Positions 37,145-49,251 are shown, counted from the first letter of the stretch. The stretch is 64,000 nucleotides of DNA from Primulina eburnea (GCF_022965805.1 NC_133101.1:18571054-18635053); one strand, 5' to 3'. The notes: a model not told the origin generated them from the sequence alone. Numbers and translations are program-made.

Positions 37145-38763
37145 TGTGACACCCCTGACCTCTTTAAATAAAATGCACAGCGGAAATAAATTTTTCTTTA
37201 AAATATGGAAGGAGTTTCAACATACATTTTATAAGAGTGTTTACAAAATAACAACATGATCATTCCAATGACATAACAAAATACAAAATATCATTAGTGT
37301 GATCATGTTACAAAATGGTACAAAATAATCATCCTTCCAATCTTCGTATGCATATGACCCCCATCCACAGTCAACGTCCCGGTCCGTCGCTCTTATCTGC
37401 ATCACATGAAAATAACTGAAATGAGAATAAATCTCAGCAAGTGGAACTCTTACGTAGCAATGATACATAGTATACTCTGTAAAACATGGCTTTTAAATCA
37501 TAAATACCATCGACTCTGAAACATGAATAACGTAGCAATAACTGTAGCAATAGCAATGGCAATAGATAGCAATACGATGGTATTTCTCTTTTCTATGGTT
37601 GGATTGATATCAATAGTATCTGTGACTGTGGTTGCCAATATCCCATCGATATAAATCGATAACTGTGAGGGGATAAAAGCCTATGGTCGATGATCATCTA
37701 ATTGCATGCAATGCCATGGCTATGATAAATCAATCCAATAAAACATTTGAATTCTCAATAGCATTTAAGGCCGTCGTTTCGCAATCTCATAATATTTCTT
37801 GTATTCCCTTTATAACAATGGTGAGACATCAATGCCTCCAATAGATAATCAATGAAATCAATACATAACAATGGATCAATGGAAGGGAATAACACTTTGA
37901 AACCTTTAAAACACAATACATATAATATCATGTGAGCAAAAAGGATGAAATTCCACTTACTACCAATAGAACACCTCAAATAAGCTCTTGGTACACCACC
38001 TACAACAATAATCCATAAATAACACCAATATCAACTCTAGATCCACAAGTACAAGCCAAATAATCCATTAAACAACTCAAACATCAAATCCAAAATAACC
38101 CTTAACTCAAAACCTCGTTAGAATCGCACCAAAAACTTACCTAAGCTTCCTTATACCACGGAGAACGATGATCTCAAGTCGGAAATCCAAACAAAGCCAA
38201 GAATCGAAGATAGGAAGCAAAAGAAATGGATGAAAACCCTTGCCAATGGAGAGAAAATCTCGAAAAGTAGATAGGATAAGGTATGGAATGAAGTCAACTC
38301 AATCAAAAAGGTACTAAATAACTCGCCCATACTTACACCGCGGGTGCGCCAACACAAGCACCGCGGGTGCGCCATGCTCTCGGCATACCAAAATAATTCT
38401 CATGCACGATCACCGCGGGTGCGGTGCTACAATTACCGCGGGTGCGGTGCACACCGCGGGTGCGGTCCTTGCACTGCCGCGGGTGCGGTGATGCCACGGC
38501 CCTCCAAAACCAAAATCATGAATAGTACACCGCGGGGGCACTCATCTAAGAGCGCGGGTGCACTCTACTCACGGCAATGAACAGTACAAACTCAACTAAA
38601 ATCGATCCGAAACGCTGAAACGAACAATCAACACCAACTAATACCTCAAATAAATAATAACCAATAATACTATAGCCCAAAACACAACTATAAACGACTA
38701 ATCATAAACCCAATTAACACAATAAAGCTTAAACCGTACCGTACACCGGGCTCGGCTATTACA
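37145..38763 (-). repeat. 5' LTR of element F (right copy)
   Basis: 1619 bp, the same as the left copy by eye, including all eight GC-rich motifs. It contains the promoter for minus-strand transcription of gag-pol. I did not pin down a TATA box. Confidence 0.95.
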
Positions 38764-38948
38764 AAATTAGCTTGTTGTACTTTAATACTGAAATGTATTT
38801 ATACAGACATGTATAGTATTTAGATTCCATTACCTTCCGCAGTTATATCTTAAAACGAAAAATTTTTAGACCCTGTTTTATCTTAATTGATAATTTAAAT
38901 CCCAACGATGATTAAGAAAATGATTAGCGTCCGGGTCCCCACATAATG

Positions 38949-39944
38949 TTACCAAATGAGTTCAAACGCAAAAGAATATTTGGGTCTGGTGAATTTATGG
39001 GAAATGACATTGCTACAGATTCCGTCCAGAATAATGTTTCGAAATATTGTACTGGATTTCTCGTTGATGAAGAGAAAAGAGTGGTTATGAAGAAACCTAC
39101 CGATGAAATGACTAGACATATTAAACTACTTTATATCATGACGCATGTTAATGGGAAGACATTGTCTAGGGTACTGATAGATAATGGGTCTACTGTGAAC
39201 ATTTTGCCACACAGAATCCTTCAGAAGTTGGGAAAACATGTGGAAGACTTGATTCCTACCGAAGTCTCTATGGCAGATTTTACTGGGGAATCTACAAAAA
39301 TTTTGGGTGTGTTGCCAGCAAATGTTACTGTTGGGTCTCAATCCTCGTTGTCAGCCTTTTTCGTGGTCAATTCTAGTGCTAGCTTCCATGCTTTGTTAGG
39401 GAGGGATTTGATTCACACCAATCATTGTGTACCCTTATCCATGCACCAGTTATTGTTGATGTGGAAAGGGGATGAGTTGGAAGTGGTACAGGCTGATTCA
39501 CAACAGTATCAATCTAATTCCAACGCGGTAGAGGCTAGATATGATGATGGAGCATTTGGTCATATTAAAATTCGTGATTACAAGGTGAATGGACAGCAGG
39601 GAGCAGTCTACATGGATACCAAGAAAGTAAGGGAAGCAGTTGAAAAAATTCTCAAACCCACTGCCATGGTCTCTCCTAGACCCATGGTTCAGCCTATTAT
39701 CGAGGGAGCCGATGATTAAGTTCACTAAAGAAGAGATGGAAGTGGCTGCAACTTCCGAGTGAAAAGCCAAAATGCAGCAGCTAAGGAACAAAGTGTTGTC
39801 TCAGGAGTTGTGGGGTATCGATGGAGCTAAAGTAATATTTGAGGAGGAATGTGGAGGTAGCGAGGAAGAAAAGTTACAAATGGAGGATTTAATCTTAGCT
39901 CCGGCTCAGATGAAAAATCGACAGCCGGAGACAGATGATTCTTA
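38949..39944 (+). pseudogene. Protease region of element D, continuing its gag frame after element E
   Basis: The frame resumes with LPNEFKRKRIFGSGE and carries an aspartic-protease core: VLIDNGSTVNILP near 39173, and the second motif LLGRDLIHTNH near 39394. The first ORF ends at 39719. After a frameshift near 39710 the next frame (FTKEEMEVAATSE, then a stop, then LSQELWGIDGAKVIF) continues to 39944. This resembles the segment between protease and RT in Tat-type polyproteins. No RT follows. The active-site triplet is DNG rather than DTG or DSG. Confidence 0.8.
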
Positions 39945-40690
39945 AAGTTGGAGTAAATAGGGAGTATTGTACAAAGTGGGCTGGACAGCCACTTTGGTTA
40001 TTGATTGAATATTGACATGCAAAAGGTTTCTGTAAATATGCGAGGAATAGGCTTTTAAGCCATTCCTTGTTTGTAAATAATGATGGAGCATTTGTAAATA
40101 AATAAAGATACTGGCTCGTGGAGTTTCGCTGTAGTTAATTAATTTTGGGTAAAGTGTTCGTTGTTTTTAGTTGGCCAAATCGATGACAAAGCAAAGCTCA
40201 TTTAGGGCATGTCTTGAAACTTTGGTGAGTATTATTCGGAAAATCTGGTTTGGCTGTTAGTTGCGGAATCATATTGATTTGTGTTGGTTTGCGTCGTTAT
40301 GAGATGTTCACTTTTTAGAAAAATTTTGGCAGAGTTTCCCTTGTAAATGTAGTATGCCAAAAATGTGAATACCTACAAACAAACCCCAAGCAATAGATAT
40401 CCAAACAACATTATGTTCCAACAGCAAATTCGAGTTTCTAGTCATTCATCAACATTCACGAAGCAAAAAGAACAAGCCAAATCATGGCAAACAAGTGTAA
40501 CATGTCAAGAAAACACTAAATTGGTGTTCCAGAAAGTTCCCAAAAAACATGCCAAACATAAACTGAGATCGCCATAAAGATGAGGTGGAGTATCAAGAAA
40601 GATCAAGTTGACGCAACCCTTCCCACTTGGACAAGCATTCAGCTCGTGTCTGCTCAGCAGCCTTCAAGGTATCTTCCTGATAAACATAAA
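39945..40690. other. 3' non-coding region of element D (approximate)
   Basis: No gene recognised. The short plus-strand ORF at 40365-40577 is Lys/Gln/Ser-rich and matches nothing I know. A block near 40580-40690 with CTTCCCACTTGGACAAGC looks like Tat-type 3' sequence. The boundary with the LTR of the next element was not resolved. Confidence 0.4.
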
Positions 40691-41235
40691 AATTGTACAT
40701 TAATTAAATATTTTATAATATAAATTTATAGTCTTTGTTTTATTAAATGTTTAAATATTATATGTTTTATAATAAATTGTATAAAAAATAAGTTGTTGTG
40801 TAATTATAAGTTTTTACTATTTTTACAGGTTCGATAAAAGAAGAATAACTTTGGCGTTGCAAATGGGATTAACATGATTCTTGGACTTGTAGAAAGTTGA
40901 TGATAATATCTACAATATTGACAACAAGCATGAGATAAAAATTCTCTCACAATTGGGATCAAATTAAGCAACAAATAAAGTTACCAAAGGAGTGGCAGTT
41001 TTACCATGCTCTAGTATTTTGACCATATCTCTCAAATTACTTGGTCAAATGGTCTGAAAAAAATACCACAACTAGACAACTCAATTATCCACATGTTTCT
41101 ATTTATGTGAAGAAGCAAATTCGGAGAAGAAGATTTTCAAAAGTGATGTGTAATATCATATAATATCTTGGAACACCAATAAAGACTTTTATGTAAAAAA
41201 TAATATTTTATTTGTGGTTGTCTCCCCAAATTTGG

Positions 41236-41248
41236 CTATAAATAGGGG
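41236..41248 (+). promoter_or_regulatory. TATA box of the element G LTR
   Basis: CTATAAATAGGGG is a strong plant TATA consensus in an LTR context. Transcription would be expected to start about 30 bp downstream, near 41270. Predicted only. Confidence 0.6.
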
Positions 41249-41529
41249 TGCATTGTAATGTATTGAGATATCCCTCATTCTATGAACAAACCTTTGAGTT
41301 CATAATATTTCTCTCTATATTTTTTCTTTATTTCTTCATTTAAATACAATTAGCATGTTAAATTCATATTCAAAGTTTTACACTTTGAATAATGAATAGC
41401 TAACTTCCTAAAGTTGAGATGATAAAGTAAAACTCTTGGCATGATAATAAGGTTATTAAAAGGTAAGAATTTTTTTTATATTATTTAATAATTATTTATT
41501 GTTTATGTTATATTTATTTCTTTAAGCAT

Positions 41530-41935
41530 TTTTATACACTACTTATAAGTGGGAGTTTTGATTTATTGTTGCTATATGTTACACTAAATTCTTGGAACCA
41601 TTTAAATGTTAGTTTTGTATTACCAACCATTTAAAGTGGATGCCTTGATTTATTATATATAGATATAATATAATATTAAATTCTTGGAACCATTTAAATG
41701 TTAGTTTGGTTTTACCAACCATTTAAATTGGATTCTTTGATTTATTATATATGAATATGTCATAGTATTAATTTATTGGTACCATTTAAATGTTTTTTTG
41801 GTTTTACCAACTATTTAAAGTGGGAACCTTGATTTAGTGTTTACAAATATATATAGCACAATAAATACTTGACCACATTTATAAGTTTTGGTATATATTA
41901 TATACTTATAAGATAATAATATATAACATAATATA
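41530..41935. repeat. Tandem repeats of about 92 bp in the G LTR/leader
   Basis: Three good units (from about 41590, 41682 and 41776) share ACCATTTAAATGTT, a TTACCAACCATTTAAA core and CTTGATTTA. A degenerate half unit precedes them and another follows. The units diverge by several substitutions each. Confidence 0.75.
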
Positions 41936-42244
41936 AATATAATTATTTAATATATTGGAACCATTTTATTAAGTGGATTTCAATATTGTTCGTTAATGTT
42001 AACTTTATTAAAATACCAAGAGTGGATCCTCTTTAATCTCAACTACTTAAATTAAAATTTGAACAATTAAAATTTACCCATTAAAGATTCAAACAATTAA
42101 AATTAAAAACAAAACAAAAAGACATTGTAGTGGACTTGTAATTACCTTAGCTTCCCTGTGGATATGATATCGGACTCATCGAATTATACTACTTGTGGAC
42201 AACCTGCTCTAGGGAGTGCAACAATCAAAGTGACAACAAGTTTT

Positions 42245-42262
42245 TGGCGCCGTTGCCGGGGA
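42245..42262 (+). other. Primer-binding site of element G (tRNA-Asp type)
   Basis: TGGCGCCGTTGCCGGGGA is complementary to the 3' end of plant tRNA-Asp and is the classic primer site of Athila and related Tat elements. Confidence 0.9.
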
Positions 42263-42424
42263 AGTATAATTAAATTTCAAGTCTATTTAATTTTATTTTT
42301 TTTCTTTGAATTTTTATTGCTTTTGTGTGTTTTTCTTCTTTTCTTTTGCATTTGCATGAGCATTATTTGGTCACGTACACTTAGTGGTCGACTCATTCGA
42401 AATAACCCTTTATTTTCACAAAAC

Positions 42425-43898
42425 ATGGCGGAAGAACCCATCCAAGAAAATGAAGATGAAATTCAATCTCAACATGATCATGATAGGCGAAGAACACTTA
42501 GAGATCACATGAATCCTTACACGTACTAGTTCACCTTCATGTCTAGTTTTTCCCCCTGATGCATCTCATTTCAATTTTAAGCCTGGTATTATCCAACTTT
42601 TACCCAACTTTCATGGTTTAGATTTTGAAAATCCATACATGCATTTACGAGAATTTGAAGAAGTGTGCAACACATATAATGATCTAAATTGTAGCATGAA
42701 CACCATTCGACTTAAGCTTTTTCCTTTTTCTTTAAAAGATAAAGCTAAAACTTGGCTACAAAATCTTAGATCGGGATCCATTCGAATTTGGGATGAATTG
42801 CAACAACAATTTTTTAAAAAGTTTTTTCTATCTCATAGAACAAATTCTTTCAAAAGGCAAATCATCACTTTCACTCAAAAACAAGGAGAAACTTTTTATC
42901 AGTGTTGGGATAGATATAAAGAATTGCTTAATCTTTGTCCTCATCATGGTTTTGAAATTTGGAGAGTTTTTTCTCAATTTTATGAAAGCTTAACACCTAA
43001 AGATAGGCAAATGGTTCAATTTATGTGTAATGGAACATTTGAAGATAAAGATTCAAACGAGGCAATTGAGTATCTCGATTCATTAGCTGAAAATGCTCAA
43101 AATTGGTACATGATAGGTATAATTGAACCATCAAACAAGATTCAATCTCTCACATCTGGTGGAGGTATGCACACTCTCAAGGATGAACATGATCTCCAAG
43201 CCAGATTTACCTCTTTGGCAAGAAAAGTTGAGGCACTTGAATTGAAAAAGAATGGTCAATTAAAATCTGTTCAAGAAATTGCATGTCACATCTGTGATAC
43301 AAGTGATCATTCTACAAAAGATTGTCCCTCTTCGCCCTCTTTTAAAGAATGTCTCCATGAACAAGCCAATGTTTTAAACAATTTCAAAAGGCCAAATTTT
43401 GAACCATTTTCTCAAAGTTACAATCCAGGTTGGCGAAATCATCCAAATTTTAGTTGGAGGAATGATAATACTGCACAATTTTCACAACCACATTTCCAAA
43501 ATCAACAAAATTTTCAAAATTATGCACCTTATGTTCCTCCACCTAAAAGGAATTTGGAAGATATATTGAATTCTTTCATTGCAAAGCAAGAGTCTATCAA
43601 TACTCAAACTGCTCAAACCATGACAGATTTGAAAGATACTCTTGCTAAATTTGCTTCTGCCCTTAATGTTCATGAAAAAGGTAAATTTCGTTCACAACCA
43701 CAGCCTAATCCCAAGGATCATCATTCACAAACTGGAACTTTTGGAACTCAACCGATGGATCAGGTAAAATCTGTTATTACCCTTTGCAGTGGTAAGGTTG
43801 TGGAAAAATCCATTCTTGAACCTTGTGAAGATGATAATCAATCAACTCCAAAGGGTAAGGAAGTGGAACCCATAACTTGCGAAGAGGAGGATCAATAG
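42425..43898 (+). pseudogene. gag: Gag of element G, frameshifted
   Basis: The start is MAEEPIQENEDE at 42425. After a one-base frameshift near 42519 the frame continues (LVFPPDASHFNFKPG, then the Gag core HLREFEEVC...KAKTWL...FFKKFFLSHRT). A single Cys/His knuckle CHICDTSDHSTKDC lies near 43290, followed by an Asn/Phe/Gln-rich stretch (43370-43530). A stop at 43896-43898 cuts it from the downstream protease frame. Size and order fit Athila-type Gag. Confidence 0.85.
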
Positions 43899-44339
43899 AT
43901 AGTGCCACCACTATTCCCTCATGCATTAAAAAATACAAAAAAATCAAATTTGAATTCTGATATATATGATATTTTTAAACAAGTAAAAGTTAATATTCCT
44001 TTATTAGATGCAATAAAGCAGGTACCATCATATGCTAAATTTTTGAAAGACTTGTGCACTATGAAAAGAAAATTGAATGTGAAAAAGAAAGCATTTTTAG
44101 CCGAACAAGTAAGTGCAATCATTCAAAATAATAATGCTTTGAAATATAAAGACCCAGGTTGTCCTACTATTTCTTGTATTATTGGAGAACGAAAAATTAA
44201 AAAAAGGATTGCTTGACCTTGGAGATAGTGTGAATTTACTTCCATATTCAGTTTATCTAGAACTCAATCTAGGCGAGTTAAAACCTACTTCAGTAACACT
44301 TTTACTTGTTGATAGATCTTTTAATGTGCCAATAGGTAT
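43899..44339 (+). pseudogene. Protease N-terminal part of element G
   Basis: Sequence of the type PLLDAIKQVPSYAKFLKDLC leads into PTISCIIGERK and then, after a one-base frameshift near 44206, into LLDLGDSVNLLPYSVY, the Athila-type protease active-site region (normally DLGASVNL). Element C interrupts at 44339. The frame resumes at 56183. Confidence 0.8.
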
Positions 44340-47124
44340 TGTAAGGTCCAAAGAAATTAAGACGAAGTAACTCAACTGCATGCAAATCTAGAAAATATGA
44401 AAAATGAGTAATTTATTTTAATGGCTAATTAATTATGTGACATACATGTTTATTATGATTTTATTGTCATTATGCATGAAATTGTATTTTTAAAGGATAT
44501 TCAAGTGACGATCGAGGAACGGAGACCGAGGGCTGAAAAATGTAAAAATGTTTTATTAAATAATTAATTTTAATTATTTAATATAAGGGTGATGTTTTTC
44601 TCATATTTTTGAAAACAAGGAATTTTGAGGTGATTTTATACGCCGGGACTAATTTTTTTATCAAGGTTGGATTTTCAACCAGAATGCGAATTTTTAAGCA
44701 GTCCGGTTATTTAATCCACTAACTATTTTTATGAAAACCATTTTATAAGTTTATTTAAATCTTAACTAGCATTAGTGGGCTTAATTAGGAGCTAAATAGG
44801 TCTTAAGTCTATTTAATAAATTAATTAGCATATAAAAAAACAATAAACCGTAAGCTATACTCTGATACTCACGCAGCTCAAAATTATCAAAAGCAAAAGC
44901 TTTCCCTCGGCGCAGCAGCAGACTCTCGGCCGTGGGAAGCAGCAGCTTTTTATTTCAAAGTTTTAAGGGAAGCTAGCCTCGGTTCTCTCCGTTCTTCGTC
45001 GCCGTCTGTATTTCGTGCGTATATAACGCAAAGGAACGCCTATATCTTCCTTTTCTCATCCATTACATCATAGTATCGATTTAATTTATGTATGCACAAA
45101 GAACTCGAAGTTTTATTCAAGAATATTCGGTTTTCACATATACATGCTATGATCTAACGTTTTATGTGCCGATTCATGTCTTACATGTTATAGGGACTGC
45201 CATGATGATTAGGCTGTGACCAGAAAAGGTTATACATGTTTTAAAACAACATAACCATGCTTAGACCACTAAACAACCGAAAGGAAAACGAAAAGAAAAG
45301 GCGTGCACCGTCTACTGTCATGAGTGGCGATCGGATTTCATGTTTTAGGGTGAGGCTTGGCCTTGGCTTGGGCCAGGGCATAGACAGAGGTGGTCATGAG
45401 TCAAGGCTAGAGTCCTAGCCATGCTAGGACTCGAACCGAAGGCTCAGGAAATAGTCCTAGCAAGGTTAGGACTCCACCCGAGAACCCTGCACAGATTTGT
45501 GCAGGGCGTTGGAGGCTCGAGGCATGGGGCACGGGCCAGACTAGGGTGTCTCACTAGAATCTTAAGAGGGGAGGGGAGTGACTGGTTTGGGGCCTAGGCT
45601 CGTCGGCTGGGTCCTGGAAGCAAAATGAAAAATCCTGCCACTTTTAGAACTCTCGGCCAACAAAGGGTCAAATTGGAGGTTCTTGTTTTTATGGTGTGGG
45701 TCAGGGTATTGGTGAACTTAGGGTCCAGGAGATTAATTTAGGATGTTGGGTAAGTTTTGGACCAACAAGGTTCGGTGGTAACTCGTGAAAATTAAGAGAT
45801 GGCTCGGGGTTGAAGTTTAAGTGTCAAAAGATGGCTTCTAATGAATTAAAAAACTGAAAAATGGTTCACGGGGGTCGAGTCGTGATTCATAAAAGCTAAA
45901 ATAATATAAAAAGACTAAATTTTGAATTTAGGAATTTTATATTAAAGTTTGGGATTTTTCGGGATTAAAACACCGTCAAAAGGTTAATCAAAGATAAATG
46001 AAAAAAGTCTATTATTTAAGCTAAATAAAATTATGAAAAAATTCTTGTAAGCTTAAATAATTATTTGGGACATGTTAGAGTCAAGAAATCAAGAAAAAAG
46101 TCAGAATCGTAAAATGTCACGATTAGGGGTAAAACGGTCTTTTTACACCTAAAATTAGTAAGGGTCATGGAAGTGCCCTAAATGCTGTTTTTATGATGTT
46201 ATGTTCATTTTTAAATGTTCATGATTTATTTTAAATGTCCATGAATTTTATGATTGAAAGTTGACATTTAAAATATATGGTGCATGCTTGGTTTCAAAAG
46301 AAATTATATTTATGCATGATTTTTTTTTAAGTGATGAAAACATGAAAACATTGTTGAAAGTGAAGTGATTGTGACTATGAGGATATGAGGATATGAGGTT
46401 ATGATTGAAGATAGGCCAAGGCTCAGTTGACGATCCTGTGTCGCTGATGTCCCCGCCGCCCAGTACTGTGGTTTCATGTAGATGGTACCATCGACTTTTG
46501 AGGATTGAGGTGAGTCACAATTAACGATCTGAATTCAATAAAGGAAAAGATAATGTTTATGATCATGAAAAAGATCATGTCATGTTATGATTGAGGAAAT
46601 GGTAAAGGTCAGGTTCAGGTTATGCATATCATGAAAATGTTATTTTACGTAAAGGTATTTTCACTGTTGCATATGGTTTTATATGTATTACTCGTTACAA
46701 AGATTTGGTGTGTTGAGTCTTTCGACTCACTAGGTGTGATGGATGCAGGTGAGGCTGAGGGAGGCCTTGACGCATGAGATGACTGGACTGAAGGTGCACA
46801 CAACCCGAGGACCAGCGTTTCTACTATTTCCGCACCCATGATTTTGATGACGTTTTTACGTTAATAGATTTTTAAGACCATTTATTTATGCTTTAGAGTG
46901 GTTTTGGAGAGGAGTATAAGTTTAACGTTTAATGCTTTCTAGGTTTGGTTAAACATGCGATGATTTTATTTTATGACTATTGCACTTGATTTTAAAATGC
47001 TAGTTAGTGGATGTTCTAGATAATGGGAAAAATATTTTATTAAAATATTTTCATGTGTTGTCCAAAAAAAAAAACTAAAAATATTTTCTAGTACATTTTA
47101 AACAAAAGAACACGAGACGTTTCA
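44340..47124 (+). repeat. 5' LTR of element C
   Basis: It pairs with 53384-56177. Contains short palindromes (AGTCCTAGC...GCTAGGACT near 45410 and CCCTGCACA...TGTGCAGGG near 45485) and a (GAGGATAT) repeat near 46380. No gene. Confidence 0.93.
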
Positions 47125-47126
47125 GT

Positions 47127-47137
47127 TGGTATCAGAG
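47127..47137 (+). other. Primer-binding site of element C (initiator tRNA-Met)
   Basis: TGGTATCAGAG lies 2 bases after the 5' LTR. Confidence 0.88.
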
Positions 47138-47414
47138 AAAATGTCTTGTAAAGGGTTGTGCCACCATCAGCGCCGGAAAGATCAGTCGTCAAGCCTCAAG
47201 TTTGTAAGTTTTTACATGCTTTATAAGATTCAGCATGATGTTACCTGCATGATTACGTGAAAGATATGCTTATACCACATGTTTACTAGCTTTTTGAGCA
47301 TATATGCCTTGCATGCTTAAAGTTGCTAAATGAATTACGATATGACACATGATTAGAAAACATAGATTTAAATGCATGTTGGTTACGTTAGAATTTGGAA
47401 AACGTTCAGATAAA

Positions 47415-49251
47415 ATGCCTCCTAGACGTGCCCCTGTCAATGAATACCAAGGAGAAAACAGTGTTAACCGTCAAGGAAATAACCAAGTAGGGATGTAAAC
47501 TAACCAAACCGTTCGCGAGCTATTCGGAGCTCGGCTCGATAAAAAGCTTGTTTGAGTTCGTTTGTTAATCATATCAAACCAAGCTCAAGCTCGATTTTGA
47601 GCTCGACAATTTAATCAAACTAAGCTCAAGCCTAAGTGTATTCAGCTCGTGAGCTCGCAAACATGTTTGTTAATAGGCTCGCGAGCTCGAACTTGGCTCG
47701 TTTAGGTGGCTCGTAAGCTCGAGCTTGACTCATTTGTTGAGTTGACAAAAAAAAATATTAGTACTAATAAAAGTTAAACTTTTATGTCTAATATAAAATT
47801 AGTTCATAGATATATTTAATTTTAACAAGCTCGAATCAAGATCAAATTCGAGCTCAATTGTATGTTTTACGAGCTCGAAAACGAGCCGAGCTCAAGTCAA
47901 GCTTCTTAAATATGATAAACGAGCTATTAATAAACCAAGCTCGAGCACGGCTTGATTAACATGATAAATTATCTTTTAACGAGTCGAACTCGAGCTTTTC
48001 ACAAGCTTAGTAATTTCAAGACAAGTCGAATTCTAGCCTGACGATAAAAGCTCGAATAAAGCTCGAGCTCGAGCTCTATCAATCTTAAACGAGCCAAACT
48101 CAAGCCAGATGATAAAAGCTCGAATCAAGCTCGAGCTCGAACTTGAGCTTGAATTAATCTTAACTGAGCCAAGCTCAAGCCTGATACTGTTTGGCTTGGT
48201 TTGGATCATTTACATCCCTATAACCAAGGGAATGGACCTACAGCACCACCACCAGATGCTGCTACTCGTGCTCTTGAGGGGATGGCTCGTTTATTCGAGC
48301 AACAGTTACAGCAACAGCAGTTGCAGCAGCAGCAGCTACAGTTACAGTTACAGTAGCAGCAGGAGGTACAACAGGCTCCTAGGCCACCACATGATATTTA
48401 TGATCAATTACGGAGGCTAGGGCCAAAGGAATTTTCTGGCACCACTGATCCATTTGCTGCTGAGAGCTGGATACGTTCTCTTGAGGTACACTTTCGATAT
48501 CTGAATATAGGATATGCTGACCGTGTGAGGTGTACCACTTACCTGCTTAGGGATGATGCTTCACTATGGTGGTAAGGGGTCTAGCATGGTGTTAACCTTG
48601 CTACTATCACTTGGCCTCAATTCAAAGAAATTTTCTATAAAAAGTATTTTACTGCGGATATTAGAGGCCGACTAAAGAGGGAGTTTATGAGTCTCCGACA
48701 GGGAGACTTGTCTGTTGCCGACTTTGTGAAGAAATTTGATAGAGGTTTTCACTTTGTACCCCTTATTGCTAGAGATCCTGCAGATGGTCTACGCCCTTCT
48801 ATACGCAACAATGTTATGATGATGCACCCATTAGATTATGCTACTGTCACTACATGTGCCTTCAAGTCTGAGCAAGCTTTGAGGGATATTGATTTTGAGA
48901 TCCAGCGTAAGAGGCAACAACACCATAATAACAGTCAGCCAAACAAGAGGCAGAATACGGGTCCACCTAGATCTCAAGGGCCTCAAAAGCCCCAAGTTCA
49001 AAACAAGAAGCAAGGATAGCAGAGGCCACAAAATCAAGGAGCACCACCGCCTACTGAGAGGCAACTTTGCAAAGAATGTAATCACCCGCATCTGGGCAAG
49101 TGTGAATGGGGAACTTACAAGTGTTTCTATTGCAAGGAGAGTGGGCACAAGGCTGCTGATTGCCCAAAGAGGAGGGCACCTATTGTAGGAAGAGCTTACA
49201 TCATGAATGCTGAAGAAGCAGAGGAAAAAGCAGACACAACTCTTATCACAG
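47415..49251 (+). pseudogene. gag: Gag of element C, with MITE insertion and stops
   Basis: The start MPPRRAPVNEYQ is at 47415. The frame is interrupted at 47488 by a 733-bp MITE and resumes at 48229. A Gln-rich stretch (48296-48370) is followed by the Gag core (LGPKEFSGTTDPFAAESWI...SLRQGDLSVADFVKKFDRGF). Knuckles are CKECNHPHLGKC and CFYCKESGHKAADC near 49070-49170. In-frame stops occur at about 48354, 48572, 48585 and 49017. It is collinear with Gag of B (for example VRCTTYL against VRCATYL). It ends at the donor-like ACAG|GTAACC. Confidence 0.88.
47488..48220. mobile_element. hAT-type MITE, 733 bp, TSD TAACCAAG
   Basis: The terminal inverted repeats are perfect over 12 bp (TAGGGATGTAAA at 47488-47499 and TTTACATCCCTA at 48209-48220). 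The 8-bp target duplication TAACCAAG lies at 47480-47487 and 48221-48228. Eight-bp duplications and short TIRs point to the hAT superfamily. The interior is rich in GAGCTCGA words on both strands and has no transposase, so it is non-autonomous. Confidence 0.93.

Larger units (their letters stand above)
30928..38763 (-). mobile_element. Element F: complete chromovirus, 7.8 kb, very young
   Basis: It is flanked by AAATT at 30923-30927 and 38764-38768. Both LTRs are 1619 bp and I found no difference between them by eye. Between them lie, on the minus strand, the tRNA-iMet primer site, a single 1474-codon gag-pol frame without stops, and a polypurine tract. This is the only copy in the window that looks competent for movement. 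It inserted into the LTR of E, which lies in D. Confidence 0.96.
23487..38943 (+). mobile_element. Element E: gag-only LTR element (TR-GAG-like), split by element F
   Basis: It is flanked by TAATG at 23482-23486 and 38944-38948. The 2.0-kb LTRs start TGTAATGCCC and end GGGTCCCCACA. The interior of about 3.6 kb has an initiator tRNA-Met primer site, one gag frame and a polypurine tract, but no readable pol. Excluding insert F, the LTRs differ by four substitutions that I could find and by 12 bp in a TA repeat, so the insertion is recent. Mobilisation would have required pol proteins from another element. Confidence 0.92.
29112..38943 (+). repeat. 3' LTR of element E, split by element F
   Basis: The parts 29112-30927 and 38769-38943 together equal the 5' LTR apart from four substitutions found by eye (near 29217, 29278, 29641 and 30282) and six fewer TA units. 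Element F sits between them with duplication AAATT. Confidence 0.92.
20571..40690 (+). mobile_element. Element D: Tat-like gypsy with gag and protease only, split by element E
   Basis: The two halves (20571-23486 and 38949-40690) join in frame once element E and one TAATG duplication are removed. Gag and protease are of the plant Tat/Ogre-like type, and no reverse transcriptase, RNase H or integrase follows. The outer limits are approximate because I could not pair two LTRs. Sequence before 21136 probably belongs to the 5' LTR or leader, and 39960-40690 to the 3' non-coding region. Confidence 0.6.
40700..42239 (+). repeat. 5' LTR and leader region of element G (start approximate)
   Basis: A TATA box (CTATAAATAGGGG) at 41236-41248 marks the promoter. 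The region ends just before the primer site, with a block near 42140-42240 (CCCTGTGGAT...GGGAGTG...ACAAG) typical of Athila/Tat elements immediately before TGGCGCCG. I could not find the TG start with certainty, nor a second LTR for comparison. Confidence 0.5.

Noticed and set aside
48109..48420. 103-aa Ser/Tyr-repeat ORF
   Set aside because: It is an off-frame reading of the MITE end and the Gln-rich part of C gag.
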